64,000 nucleotides of DNA, taken from Clarkia xantiana subsp. parviflora. Taxonomy: Eukaryota > Streptophyta > Magnoliopsida > Myrtales > Onagraceae. Every line of letters begins with the position of its first letter. Positions within the stretch are counted from its first letter, which is position 1. A program made the position numbers and the translations under genes. Location of the stretch: positions 21,817,772 through 21,881,771 of the forward strand of contig JAPTYO010000010.1 in NCBI GenBank assembly GCA_036873135.1, in the 5' to 3' direction. Of this stretch, positions 52,548 through 64,000 are shown piece after piece. The notes under the pieces were generated by a model, which was not told the DNA's origin, did no database searches, and saw nothing but the letters and a program-made list of their open reading frames with translations.

Positions 52548-52779
52548 AGATATATATATATATATATATATATTGTTGATTGATTTAATCTTAAAGATAG
52601 AATCTTAGCAATAAATATATATATATGTTAGTAATTTGGGCCGACATATATATATATATATATTGGAAATTATTTTATATAATTAATGTTACTTGGTAGT
52701 CAAGTTAAATATATTTGGACTTTAAAACCCTACTTAGGTCACAAGTAAGCATTTCAGCCAAACCCTTTAAATTTTAATT

Positions 52780-53045
52780 ATTGGGCCGGTCCAATATATT
52801 AAACCGGGATGAAATAAAACCGAACCGGGTTTCTCAATCGGCTCGACCTATTCGGTTCGGGTCGGACCGGGGTAATTAAGTGGGTCTAACCGAACCGGTT
52901 TTGAGTGTTGAACCGAACTGAACCCTATTTTATTGGACCGGTTCAGACCGAACCAGTTTTTAAAATTAAAACCGGACCGAACTGGATTTTCTGAACCGAA
53001 CCGGAAATTGACTGAACCGAACAATGTTTTCTAAACCGAATTCAA
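52780..53045. repeat. Degenerate CCGAACCGG-type short repeats in the E1 leader
   Basis: Repeated variants of ACCGAACCGG, GGACCGGTTC and AACCGAACTG without a strict period, matching the block at 48520-48770 of E2 in the same place relative to gag. Confidence 0.75.
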
Positions 53046-53996
53046 GTCAATTAAAATAGGGAGGTCAAGTTTTAACATCCAAATGTTTTTTAACCTCGAA
53101 ATGGACTACACAGTGCTCATAGGGTTGCTAACCTTCATGCCTTGTTTCGATTATGGGGATGGATCTCGGAGGTACATGTTTTTTGGGCTCGATTAATTAG
53201 AGGGCTGAATTGCAATTTTTTATTATTCAATATATATTTATGCATAATTAGAACTGTTGTCTTGACTAAGTCAAGCTATCTAGATATTGCATGTTGTGGG
53301 CGGAGCCCTGGTTAAATATATGGAATGCGCACTAAGATAGACATGCTGTGATGGTTGTAAATGCCTAGGATTCATGTCTAGAAGCTTGCGTAAATGAATA
53401 TATGCATGAATTTTAAATCAGCCCCTAATGTTTAAAATTATTTTAAAACCGAAAACCAATCGTCAAATATGTATGATTGATGTGAATGTTACATGTTTGA
53501 CACGTATGCTAGAATGTTGAGGATGAAGTTACATTTTATAATTTACTTGTAAGTAGAATTATGAATGCAAGCATGAATTCCTCGGAACATTAGACGCATG
53601 ACGCGTAAGCATGTGTGTATGGTATGATGAATGTTACTGGCATATGATAATTTACATGGGTAGTAGAATTATGTATGCATGAGTGAATTCATCGGAATGA
53701 TTTTCCAAAACAAAAAGGGCATTGGGAAAGCCAAGATTAGGTATGCTTATTTTAAAATTCCCGTTCCGGTAATTTGCGATTAAAACCGTTTTAAGAGACT
53801 TATCTATTAGATAGAAAACGGAGGTAGTGTGAACTCTTTCACAGCCATCTTCCATTGGTTTACTGGTGGTCGGTTGGTTTAGATGACTGAGGAATCATTA
53901 TCTTTCGGATTCCATCTTAATAGGTATTTGATGTATAATTCTTTCTCAAAATGTTATTGTCTCCCTAATTCTTGCATAATCATCGATGTGTTAGTC

Positions 53997-54869
53997 ATGG
54001 CTGCGATAAGCAATGTCATCTCCCAAATGAATAAGGGGGTGAGGTTGAACAGCAACAATTATAAGATCTGGAATAAGCGCGCAAGGATGGTAATCACAGA
54101 AATGAGAGGTTTGGAGCATCTGACTACAAAGAAAGTCAGACCGAAGGGAGACCTCACGGATGAACTGAAGAAGTTCCATGATGAATGGGATGCAAAGGAC
54201 CAGGAAATTCGTTCCGCTTTATTGTCACTGCTTGAGGATGACATACTTTATGGATATGATCACTATGAGTCTGCCATGGACTTGTTGAACGGTCTTAAGG
54301 AAGGGTTTGGTGTTTACACCACAACTCAAAAGCGATCGTTAAACATCGCTTTAGACTCACACAAGATGAATCTCAAGCACACAATGAAGGAGCATATAAG
54401 ACATATGTCTAACATGCTTGCTGAACTCAAGGAGGCAGGAGAAATCCTGATTGACGAACAAAAGGTCCAATGCGTAATTCGATATTTGCCTGACTCTTGG
54501 AATATCATGAAAATGCACCTTACCCATGCCACTCAACTCGATGACCTCGAGAAAGTGCGAGTTCATCTCGAGCTGGAAGAGGATCGCCTCAAGGCTGAAA
54601 AGCCAAGAGCAGAAATGCATCTTGCATCCTCGAACCCAGCTGAGCAAAAGGGTAAGCTCAAGAATAAAGGCAAAGGACTTTAGTTTAAGGCTAATAAACA
54701 TTTAGCTCCAAAACCTCAGAATAAGTTCAAGCGAAAGCAATTCGGAGGCAAGAAAAGGCATGCAAAACAGACACGTAAAGAGGAAACTCGAACGTGTTTC
54801 AGGTGTGGCGTTAAAGAACACCTTGCTATTGCCTGCACAAACCCTCCCAATGTACGTGCTGAAGAATAA
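53997..54869 (+). pseudogene. E1 gag with one in-frame stop
   Basis: The open frame starts MAAISNVISQMNKGVRLN at 53997. It encodes a copia UBN2-type gag (YKIWNKRARMV, LLEDDILYGYDHYESAMDLL, YLPDSWNIMKM). A single TAG at 54681-54683 interrupts it; the same frame continues through a basic stretch to the CCHC knuckle CFRCGVKEHLAIAC (about 54795-54836) and stops at 54869. An in-frame ATG at 53883 would add an unrelated leader. Apart from the one stop it is better preserved than the E2 copy. Confidence 0.9.
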
Positions 54870-56859
54870 TGATAACCTCATAAGTTCTTCTAGGACTCCT
54901 TACTCGAGAGTAATTCAATTTATCTTTATTGATTACAGAACCGAGAAGGAGAACAAGCACAAACCTGAGGAACTTGCCTCGAAGATATAAAGATTGAATA
55001 AAAGACTTTATCTTTATTTGCTTTGCTAAATGAACCTCTTCTTGATTTTCAGAATAAAATACATGATGTTCCTTGAAATAAAGGAAACGTTTTATGAGCA
55101 TATGACAAATGCTCTGTCATAGTATTGATTATCATTCCTCAAGCTATTCGATCCTCTTAATTAGCTGTTTGACGCATTGGTTATGAATCTTATTTTATTA
55201 TTACTCCATTGAATGAAATAAAATGTAATGATGATCATGTTTGAGACCGATTGGATTAAATTGAATTAAATTCATGAATGAAACGATTTAACCAAGGGTT
55301 TAAACCTCATGGTAAATTGCGCCTTGCGGAATTGGACCTTGGTAGACGGAACACATCGTTTTCATAAAATGAATTTAATAATAAAGTGTTTGAATAATGA
55401 TGTGCTGAATTTTCGTTTGCATTCCCTTGGAAATAACTTATTGATAACATTTACTTCGGTAGAAGCTTCGGAGGCTTGCCACGACCTTGTAAAAGTATCA
55501 GCTGACGCACAAGGTGAAAACCTAAAACGCTCAGTTCAGAGAAGGGATAAAATCTCTGAGATAAGTTAGCAAACGAAGAAAGATGAAGTCGGTTAAACGA
55601 TTTTTCCTTCAATAAGCCTTGAACGAAAAGTCAGGCTAGGCATTCAAGTTAAAAGGCGCACTTCAAGAAGTACAACTTGTATACTGTTGAAGTCATCCTA
55701 TCAAACGTTCCCTATGTGATGATAAAGATGATTCACATAAACGTAAAACTGTGTTCCATTAATATCGGTAAGGTACGTTGCCATTATAGCTGAAAAGTGA
55801 TAATGAGTTAAATCATATCATCATGCGACATTAATTTGCGCAATGAACACGTATTTAGGATAAGAGTGCGTCGATTAATCTTAGAAAATACCTGTTTACA
55901 GCTTGATTATTAAATGGCGTCGAGGTCGAACATGAGACGTTACATCACTAAGAGGACAAATTTTCCAAATGCATGAACAATTTTAATCAACGAAGTCATG
56001 ATCAAAACGGAGCAGAATAACAATGACAATCAGGTCCCACTTAATTCAAGTGGGAGAGATTTGAACCCAACAACTCAAGTGAATGACATGGTAAATGAGA
56101 ATGGGAACATTTTCATAGTAAATCCAGTGGGAGGAATAAACCCTACCACACGTAAACACTGTTACTGTTGAGACAAATCAAGTTGAACCTGATGGTCATA
56201 TAGCTAAACCATGAATGACACAACTACCTAAAATACCCATTGTTTCCAGTGGGAGTGATCCAACCATACTTGGTTCCATATCCTAGTGATCAAGGAATAC
56301 ATCTCGGAAATAAAACCCCGAGACCAAGAGGTTGTCATAGGAAAGTTGCAAGTCAAGGCTCTAGCACTGCTCTTATTCCCAATAGAGACAATGCTCCGAT
56401 AAGAAGCACTATTCCGAGTGGGAGGATCGTTCCCAATAGAAATGATGCTATGATAAGAAGTATTATTCCGAGTGGGAGAAAAGATCAGACTAATAAATGG
56501 GACTCGCAATGCCTAGACGAAGTCAAAGGCAAGTATCCTATTAAGTATAAAATTGTTGACAAGCATTGGAAAGACCTCAAGTGGAGAAAGGGAGGGAAAT
56601 AATAAATGAGAGAGATCGCCTAAATGAAAGCCATCACAGTTTATAGTTGATTTACATGTTAACCACATGAGAGCAAGGATAAGGTGAGCCCTGAAGTAAG
56701 GCTCACCACTGATGGAAAAATGTCGAACAACTCGACTTATTGCGAAAGGACTTACCCAATTCACGGAGTGGACTTTGATAAGAGAAAGTCACTGACTGTG
56801 TGTAAAACCACGGTTAGGGCCATAAATGGTCCTGGTCGCAAGCCTCGATCCCGATCTGC
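54870..56859 (+). other. E1 gag-RT interval without recognisable protease or integrase
   Basis: About 2 kb with stops in all frames. The part 56030-56600 has an open stretch rich in Ser, Asn and Arg with repeated SIIPSGR / STIPSGR words, caused by tandem GAGTGGGAG units, and resembles the linker before RT. The rest is AT-rich and shares its layout with E2. Confidence 0.55.
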
Positions 56860-58098
56860 ACCAAATGGATGTTAGGACCGCATTCCTCCACGGAAACCTG
56901 GAGTAAGAGATCTACATGGAGCAACCGGAGGGTTTCATTACTTCTGGTAATGAACGTAAAGTTTGTAAACTCCATAGGTCCATCTACAGTCTTAAACAGT
57001 CATCTCGGCAATGGTACCGCAGATTCCACGAGGAAATCGTAGGGAAAGGATTCGTGAATCTTCACGAGGATCCGTGCGTGTATTATAAGACCTCCGGGTC
57101 CAAATATGTCATCTTAACCTTATACGTGGACGACATACTCATTGCTGCAAACGACATGAGTTTCATGAATAAGTCAAAGTCTTGGTTAGCATCTGTATTT
57201 GAGATGAAAGACATGGGAGAGGCCACATATATCTTAGGCATTAAAATTGCTAGAGATCGGGCTACCCGGAAATTTTGTCTGTCTCAAGAAGCTTATATCA
57301 ACAAGCTTTTGAAAAGGTTCAAATTACAGGATGCCAAACCCGTGGATACGCCGGTGGTATTTGGGTGTGCACTGTCAAAACGTGACGGCCCCAAGAACCT
57401 GGCGGAGCGCGAACAAATGAAGGGTGCAGAATATTTAAGCATGGTTGGTAGTTTGATGTACGCCATGCAATGCACCCGTCCGAGTATCTGTTATGTCGTG
57501 GGCCTAGTAGCACGTTTCCAATCAGATCCTGGCTATTAACATTTAAAGGATGTAATACGAATAATTCGTTATCTGAAGGGTACTGCCGACTATGCTCTGT
57601 GCTATGAGGGCGGGAAGTTAGAATTGACCGATTACAGTGACGCCGACCATGGTGGCGATCCGGATGATCGTAAGTCCACCACATGAGGAGTGTTCCTCCT
57701 TGCTAAAGCCGTCATTTCATGGACGAGCAAGAAAAAAACCTGTGTCACGCTGTCAACGATGGAATTAGAATTCGTAGCTCTCTCTAAGAATGCATAGGAA
57801 GCAGTCTGGCTGAAAAGGCTTCTTACTGCGCTGCTTAATGGTGACGTCGAGAGTAAACCTGTGAGGGTGTTCTCTGACAGTCAGGCAGCCATTGCGGCAG
57901 TTAAGAATCCGAAGTACCACTAGTAGGACCAGACACATTGATATGGAATATTTTTATGCTAAATCTATTGTAGAAGACAATATAATCACTATGGAATACT
58001 TGTGCACCGATAATATGATTGCAGACCCATTAACTAAACCACTACGTAGGGAGATATTCGAAAAGCATGTAAAACTGCTTGGATTGCGTAGGGTTTAG
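56860..58098 (+). pseudogene. E1 reverse transcriptase and RNase H, broken
   Basis: The best part (56916-57539) starts MEQPEGFITSGNE and carries SLKQSSRQWYRRFHE, YVDDI, LGIKIARDRA and MVGSLMYAMQCTRP. TAA at 57537 ends it. RNase H goes on in the same frame (IIRYLKGTADYAL, DADHGGDPDDRKSTT) with further stops near 57683 and 57796, then SDSQAAIAAV and ADPLTKPLRREIFEKHV in another frame up to 58098. Confidence 0.9.
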
Positions 58099-59216
58099 AA
58101 ATGGCATGTATTTGTGATAGCATTTTGATATTAGAAAGTTACATTTTGTAAGTGAAAGAATTGCAACCGAGTTTATGATTAATCGATGTCATAATGTTTT
58201 GATTATATCAGATTTACGGTCTATAAACTAAGTCGTAGGAGGACGCAATCCTCTGCCAAACTATGTCGAATGTGGGCCTTACCTAGTCACACAGGTACGG
58301 TCGTCTTGTGATGGAGGGAGGCATCCACCAAACAAGACTGGCTAAGAATCAGGGGGATAAACCTGATTAAGCGAGACGATTATCTAATTTCGAAGTAACT
58401 CGACATGATCTTCGTCTCGCATATCGCCGTGATGAACTTCGTTTGTCATTTAACCACATTCTGGGCCAGATGAAATTCTGTGATAGCATGATTGACATAT
58501 CCATTTCCTGTATACCCAAAAGGTTCAGGTATGCTATAAACACGTGCCACGTTCGACCACGGGGTCACAGCTTGGTTGTGCTAGGAAGGAATCCTCGTTA
58601 TTCTGGCGGGCGCAAACTTCTTTACCTCGAGCGTATGATTGATCCCAGGAGCCTTATGAAGAGGCACCCGAAGTATCCTCATGGACTCAGAACTCATATC
58701 TAAGGTCAGGCTCAATGCTCGCTTCCCGGCGTACGAGCGTAGTGCTGAACAAAAAGGCCCAGTGACCACGTCCTGGAAACTGGTTGGGTTTGACTAAGGG
58801 TATGAGCGATGGGGATGGTCAAGTTAACATGTAATTCATCGACTCTTGTATTCACTAGGTGGCCACCAGCCGGATATTAGTTGAAGGTTGTGAATACTTG
58901 TACGGATTCCTTGGAGAAGTGTTCATATGTGGAAACTAAGCAAATTGAGAATTATCAGTTGACCTAGAATACAGCACGGTACAATATATAAATGTTGTTT
59001 ATAACAGGTTGATTAAAGAAAATGGAATCAACGTTCCGCGGACGCTACAATACTCCTAACAGATGAGTAGCACGATGCCCGTCGTATCCGCTGGTCGCAC
59101 GGCAAACCTCGTATGAACTATTCGGAAGCATGGAGCAGATCAAATGGGAGAAATGTTGATGCGGATTTGGACAACAATACATTAACAGGAACCCTCTCAT
59201 TCCGGCGAGTGGGAGC
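58099..59216 (+). other. E1 3' non-coding region
   Basis: 1.1 kb between RNase H and the 3' LTR, ending in GGCGAGTGGGAGC. It is collinear with 42403-43503 of E2. No conserved protein was seen. Confidence 0.6.
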
Positions 59217-59796
59217 TGTAAGCATATGGTGATGGGCGTCGTAATTGGTAGCCCATAATATGTATAGTTTACCTAATGAACTTGGGTAAATGTCACATTA
59301 GGCTAATTGGGCCAGACCCAATCCCAATTGACCTGAGAGGCCCAAAATACATAGGCCAGCCGAATTTATGGTTGGGGTAAAGTGGACTTTTGTCCACTTT
59401 ACTCCTATAAATAAGAGGTGTTAGGGAAATTTTAGGGTTAATCATAATTCCCTCACAAGAGAGTTTTAGAGAGAAAAACCCTCCTCCCACACTAAGGGCT
59501 CGGCCGAACCAACATTTTCCACCAAGGGTGTGCCAAATTGCTTTCTGAGCAAACTCTCCAGAGATCTGTCCCCGTGCCGAGAATCGATCAGAGGCTTTGT
59601 TGTGGAGTTGCACCACGTAGGGCTTCTCTAACAAGAATCTCTACGGGTCCCGTCCGGAGGATCGCGAACTCCCTCGAGCAAGGATCTTGGACTACGGTTA
59701 CTCTTGAGGTATGTGTAAACTTTCCGCTTCGTAATTGATATTACTAGAACATGCCATGTTTAAGTTTCCGTAGTGATTACTCCCCGTAATCTAACA
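59217..59796 (+). repeat. E1 3' LTR
   Basis: It begins TGTAAGCATATGGTGATGGG and ends CCCCGTAATCTAACA. It lacks about 20 bp present in the 5' LTR near the GGCCTCCCC region (59340). Confidence 0.92.
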
Positions 59797-59801
59797 TATA
59801 T

Positions 59802-61100
59802 ATCTTACGACGCAATTTATTTACGCAAAAATTATTTTTATCCACTGGCTTTCACCTTCTGCATTTTTCATGTTAATACTTGCGTATTTTCAATCTTTAG
59901 CCAATCATAATAATTATATGACAAACTGAGCTCAAGATCCTCGTCTTGTTTTAAGATTTCACTCGTGAATAATATTCAAAATTGTTATCGACAACTTGAT
60001 ATTCTTGGTTCCATAAATTCCCAATAATGACATAACTCTTCGATATCTCTTCATTGCAATTACTTTCAGGTACCTGAACCACTTCCGAGGTTTCATATTG
60101 AATTATGTCTTTACTTCTTTTTGGGAAATCACCACCAGAATAAGACCATATTTATATTTATATTTTCTTTCTATGCTCCATTCTTCTTTCAAAAACTTAT
60201 TCGGAACAGGTATCACACTTCAGGCGTGAATTATTTTTCATTATAATTTGTCCTGACGGGACATTTCAAATCGGAGCATTTGCAGCTGGTACTTGACTTA
60301 TGATTATCTGGGTCTCATAAAGTCACATAATAGGCAGTATCTAAAATGTTTATCTCTTTGAACTTCAGGTTCATATTATCATTGTGCGAGGATCTAGATG
60401 AGATAAGTACAATATTTTTTTTTCAATCAATTTCTTTTTTGTCGTCAGCTTATTTTCTCCCCCTAATGTTGGGAAAAATTGTTCAACAAACAATCAAAAC
60501 TCTTGCTTTAAATATATATATCAGTCATTGTTATCAAATAATTGATTTATAGACAACATATTTTCCCCAACCTTCCAGACCCATTTTTGTGCGATGCGGT
60601 GGAACAATTTAAATATATATCGCACAGCATACAATTCATATATGGAAAATTTGTCTCTTTACCAAAAGTTGGTTGTAATGGGAAGAACTATAATATAACA
60701 TTGGCTGGATGCGCAATTATATTGCTGCTTTCATAATAGCATGCATTCGTACTCAATTTGCTCTCATTGATAACATGTTAACTATATAACTGGAGATTCT
60801 TTGAAACATTCATGCTATATTGCGAATCTAGACATGCAATTGTCTGATTCTTATATGAAATATCAACTTTTAATATTATCATCATTCTTAATTGCATAAT
60901 CTGAAATTTGTTCTTGCAAATTCATAATCAACGCACATGTGACCGTATTGTAGATGCATCTTTCAAAATATTATATCGGTCCACATGGCAGGTGAACTGA
61001 CCAATATTCACCTTTTAAAATTTCCATAAATAAAGGGATTCAATTCTGATTTTATTGATGATTATCACACAATGAATTTTACGTGAGAGCAATTATCGTA
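59802..61100 (-). pseudogene. E0 integrase-to-RT part of pol, decayed
   Basis: Reading leftwards, GEYWSVHLPCGPI then a stop (about 61005-60970) matches the start of a copia integrase core, and FFPTLGGENK (about 60480-60445) matches the conserved linker before RT in Tork-like elements. Between and after them stops and shifts dominate. No intact catalytic region remains. Confidence 0.65.
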
Positions 61101-61194
61101 ATGTTTTATGGAGAATCTTTAGGTTCTTCCAAATAATGTCTCGCGCATCGTAATTGAACGGGAATTGTCTGTAATCGGTCACCAAATATTGTAT

Positions 61195-62230
61195 TAGATG
61201 GGTAAAACTTCTAGTTTACCTCTATGCATCAGTAAACTTCTGGTTTACCGGGATATTTAATCAATCATGCCAATATTGGCGGTACACTTTTGGTTTACCT
61301 GATATGTATTTCTTTCATAATCTGCAAGATATTTTTTCTTTTATTATATATATATATATATGTATATTTATATCTTTATTCTGCATATTTTTATTTTATT
61401 CATCTTCATCTCAATAATGATTGCGGAGTATTCACATTCCTTATAAAAATAAATATGAAGTATAAGAACGCATATAAATAACATTAATAAAAAATGCATA
61501 AAGCGTAAATAAATAACTTCGTACAAATGCTCGATTTCATGATCTTCAGGATCATTTATAGTTCAATTTTTTTAGAATCTTTATTATCCTTATTTGTAGC
61601 TCAAAATCTTTAAGGATTTTTTTTTAATATCTCAAAATCTCTTAGGATATTCAGATCCATTTTCATCAAGATCATTTATTCAAAATAATTCAGGATCTTT
61701 AGGATCTCTGTTCATAATTTAAAATCTTTAGGGATCTTCAATCTCGTTAATTCATAGTCCCATATATTTAGGATCTTCAGGATCCTTTATTCATTTTCAG
61801 ATCTTCATGATCATTTATTTATAACTCATGACCGCTTAGAATCTTCAGGATTCTTTATGTATAACTCATACTTTACATGATTCACTTTTCATACTTGAAG
61901 ATCTTTACTTCATTAAATCATTTTTCATACATTATAGGATATTCTGGATCCTAAACGTAGTAATTCTTGAGCTTTTGAATAACTTTTGATCTTATGAATC
62001 ATTTTATAATAAAATGCGACGAGCGTAGGGATATATGTATATAATAGATATAATGCAGTGCAAGAAATAAAAATGTAACTATAAATGCAATGCAATAAAT
62101 ATAAAATATAACTGTATATTTAAATATAGTGAAAGAATCGTAAATATAAATATAAAAATTAACAGAAATATAAATTCATAATTATTAATCTCCAGGATCG
62201 TAATATCGGATCTTCAGGATCCGTCATTCA
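61195..62230. repeat. Low-order repeats in the E0 leader/gag region
   Basis: Words such as ATCTTTAGGATCTTCAGGAT and AGGATC(A/T)TTTATTCAT recur many times from 61540 to 62230 at uneven spacing, and AAACTTCTGGTTTACC three times at 61205-61300. They look like locally amplified decay products. Confidence 0.65.
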
Positions 62231-62579
62231 TAAAAAAATACATTTTTCTTAATCGTAATATCTCATATTTATAATATTTGCAATGATTTTTTTTCCTTTT
62301 CGTTTGAGGCTAATCTTTGCCTAGTGTCATAGCGCTTCATATGAATAAATTTCTCGCTTCATCATATAATTAAATTTCTGTTAGCGTCACCGCGCTTCTC
62401 AAAATTATCATTCTTCCAGATCAATTGGACTTTGCAATCTCTTTATTTGTAAAATGCATCATCGTTCTTTATCGATATCATGATGATGCTAAATAATTCA
62501 TATGTTTAAAAATAAACTTGTCCATGAATAGAATAATTATATCATATTTGTATTTGTACTCTTAAAGAGTCATTATAAC

Positions 62580-62780
62580 CATAAACTGTATCACTCGCTT
62601 CAGGGAGTGTAATATATTCTAATTGAAATCATTAATCAAACAATGTAATGCCCACTTCAAGGAGTAGAGATGATATCATAATTTAATCACAAACTATAAC
62701 ACTCACTTCAGGGAGTGGAGTATATCATCCTCAATATAATCATACGTTGCAACACTCACTTCAGGGAGCGAAGCACATCT
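62580..62780. repeat. About 60-bp repeats, CACTCACTTCAGGGAGTG type
   Basis: Four copies of a unit with CACT(C/T)(G/A)CTTCAGGGAGNG followed by a TATAT(T/C) stretch and a weakly conserved AATCA spacer (about 62590, 62650, 62710 and 62755). The palindromic core could form short hairpins. Confidence 0.7.
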
Positions 62781-63511
62781 AGTGGGCGATGCATATGTAT
62801 ATTTTCATCAATTACCGATAAAGATATCAAAGCATCAAGCACCTATGTGCTAGGCCACACCATTTTTTTTTTCTCATGATAATTTATGTGCTATTATATT
62901 ATACTCACTTCCGGAAGCATAATATATTGATGCATATAACAATTTGTTTTATATCAATTGCAACTAATAATTAACAAATCGATTATAATAGCTATGTTGT
63001 ATGTTCAGTTATTCATTCGAGACAAATAGTTTTTTTTTTTAAAGAACCGAAACAAATTATTCAGTTTAACATATATATCAATTTAATAATATCATAATAG
63101 GTATACTCATCTGTTTTACGTGAAGAAGTAATCGTATTCGTTTTCCGTTCTAGCCATGATCTGTGATGGTGAAGTGGATCTGTGTGGAGCAGTCCCGGCA
63201 TCTAGATCGTTGTGATGTTCATCATCTCTCGGGGAAACCAATAGATAAATTAAGTCAGCTTCCTCCATATAATTCGACTTTTTTTACACATGATAATAAC
63301 AATGATTAGAATATAAATAATCAATCAATATAATTTTATAATAATAATTATAATAAATATCCCCTTTTTTCCGTTGTTATATTTATATATTGCTCCATGG
63401 ATGCAACTCTAAGACGAGTATGGTTTCCATCCATCAATGCACTATGATCGTGAAATCTTGAAATCGGTGTAGCTAAAAAATATATAATCGAGAGATATCG
63501 TGCTGATAACG

Positions 63512-63695
63512 TGTTACGAAAGTAGAGAGGTAATAGAATAGAGAATTTGAGGATGATCTTATTATCACGCATAGGGCCCCTTATATAGAGATTATATAGG
63601 CTTGGACAAGAAGTAAAATCAATATATGGAAAGTCTAAATAAGGAAGATGATATATACACATAATGTTGAACATCCACATAATATATTCATAACA
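63512..63695 (-). repeat. E0 5' LTR with adjacent primer site
   Basis: Same 184-bp LTR as 39614-39797. On the minus strand it is followed by CGTTATCAGCACG, the primer-binding region. Confidence 0.88.
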
Positions 63696-63700
63696 ATTTC

Positions 63701-64000
63701 GTATTTAAAATAATTTATAATTAGATTTTTTATACTTATAATAATATTTATTCATATTGAATCAATTTATAAATTTTTTTTATTTCATTAATAATGAAGT
63801 GTTGAATCATTGCGCCACCTACATTATCATGTTACATGGTTAAGAGTTCATTATTATATATCTAGTAATAAGAAAATGTAACCTTTTATACCCAAAAAGA
63901 AATGGTAAAATTATTAATTTGTTAAAAATTGCTTTATACAAATATAGAAAAGATAAAGATCTTTTTTTTATAATAAATTTATCACAGTAATATACGAATA
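63701..64000. other. AT-rich flank
   Basis: Low-complexity DNA with no recognisable feature. Confidence 0.6.

Larger units (their letters stand above)
41217..59796 (+). mobile_element. E1: Ty1-copia element inserted in E0
   Basis: The left LTR is split (41217-41800 plus 50273-50293) by insertion of E2; the right LTR is 59217-59796. The 5-bp TATAT flanks it exactly on both sides (41212-41216 and 59797-59801). The initiator-Met primer site TGGTATCAGAGC follows at 50295, one base after the LTR. GGCGAGTGGGAGC is the polypurine tract before the right LTR. Without E2 and the miniature element it is about 8.5 kb. gag and RT-RNase H are present with stops. No protease or integrase was recognised between them. 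Confidence 0.9.
39614..63695 (-). mobile_element. E0: degraded Ty1-copia element, Tork-like, host of the nest
   Basis: Both 184-bp LTRs are present (39614-39797 and 63512-63695), flanked by ATTCC (39609-39613) and ATTTC (63696-63700), a 5-bp target duplication with one change. Next to the right LTR, on the minus strand, lies GTTATCAGCACG, the primer-site style of Tork-type copia elements. Next to the left LTR is a polypurine tract, CCAAGGGGGAG. Removing E1 and one TATAT copy leaves about 5.5 kb, a normal copia length. I count about 17 differences between the LTRs, so it is the oldest layer. Its pol is heavily decayed but recognisable on both sides of E1. Confidence 0.88.

Noticed and set aside
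50934..52552. Target duplication around the miniature LTR element
   Set aside because: Left TATAA and right AGATA do not match. The AT-repeat flank may have slipped, so no duplication is claimed.
41801..59796. Reading 41217-59796 as one composite element with four LTRs
   Set aside because: The exact ATTAC duplication and the split E1 LTR show two separate insertions in opposite orientation.

Overview
The window is nuclear DNA of a flowering plant, most likely a eudicot. Its genes are split by many short GT-AG introns, intergenic DNA is AT-rich, and transposable elements fill more than half of the sequence. The species cannot be told from the sequence.

Layout. 1-4019: 5' part of a minus-strand Ty3/gypsy element (LTR, gag, protease, start of RT). 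4125-5167: an almost fully palindromic Mutator-like element with a perfect 9-bp target duplication, ending just upstream of a small arabinogalactan-peptide gene (5345-5542). 6599-7047: a second Mutator-like MITE. 7245-10588 (-): a 12-exon chloroplast C-terminal processing protease of the CTPA3 type. 10984-11461: a 478-bp foldback repeat, followed by a 730-bp direct duplication. 16083-19524 (+): the TOR-complex WD40 subunit LST8, 10 exons. 19984-23446 (-): the lysophosphatidic acid acyltransferase LPAT2, 11 exons. 24236-26405: relics of a GRF zinc-finger gene carrying a hAT insertion. 26411-28178: a DREB2F-type AP2 gene that looks dead, with its 5' end repeated in tandem. 28335-32886 (-): a SMUBP-2/IGHMBP2-like helicase pseudogene that has lost its 3' end. 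35061-38291 (-): adenylosuccinate synthetase, 4 exons. 39614-63695: one 24-kb nest of LTR retrotransposons.

In the nest, a degraded copia element (E0, minus) is interrupted by a second copia element (E1, plus, 41217-59796). E1 is interrupted inside its 5' LTR by a third element of E1's family (E2, minus, 41801-50272), and in its leader by a 1.6-kb miniature LTR element (50939-52547). Target duplications fix the order: ATTCC/ATTTC for E0, TATAT for E1, ATTAC for E2.

The intact host genes do not form a pathway. They belong to chloroplast proteolysis, TOR signalling, phospholipid synthesis and purine synthesis. The set AGP, CTPA3, LPAT2, DREB2F and ADSS resembles a block I recall from Arabidopsis chromosome 3 (around At3g57600-At3g57690), so the gene backbone is probably conserved while its spacers have filled with mobile DNA. 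Intron models were built by reading splice sites and protein continuity. The reading frame closes exactly for CTPA3, LST8, LPAT2 and ADSS.
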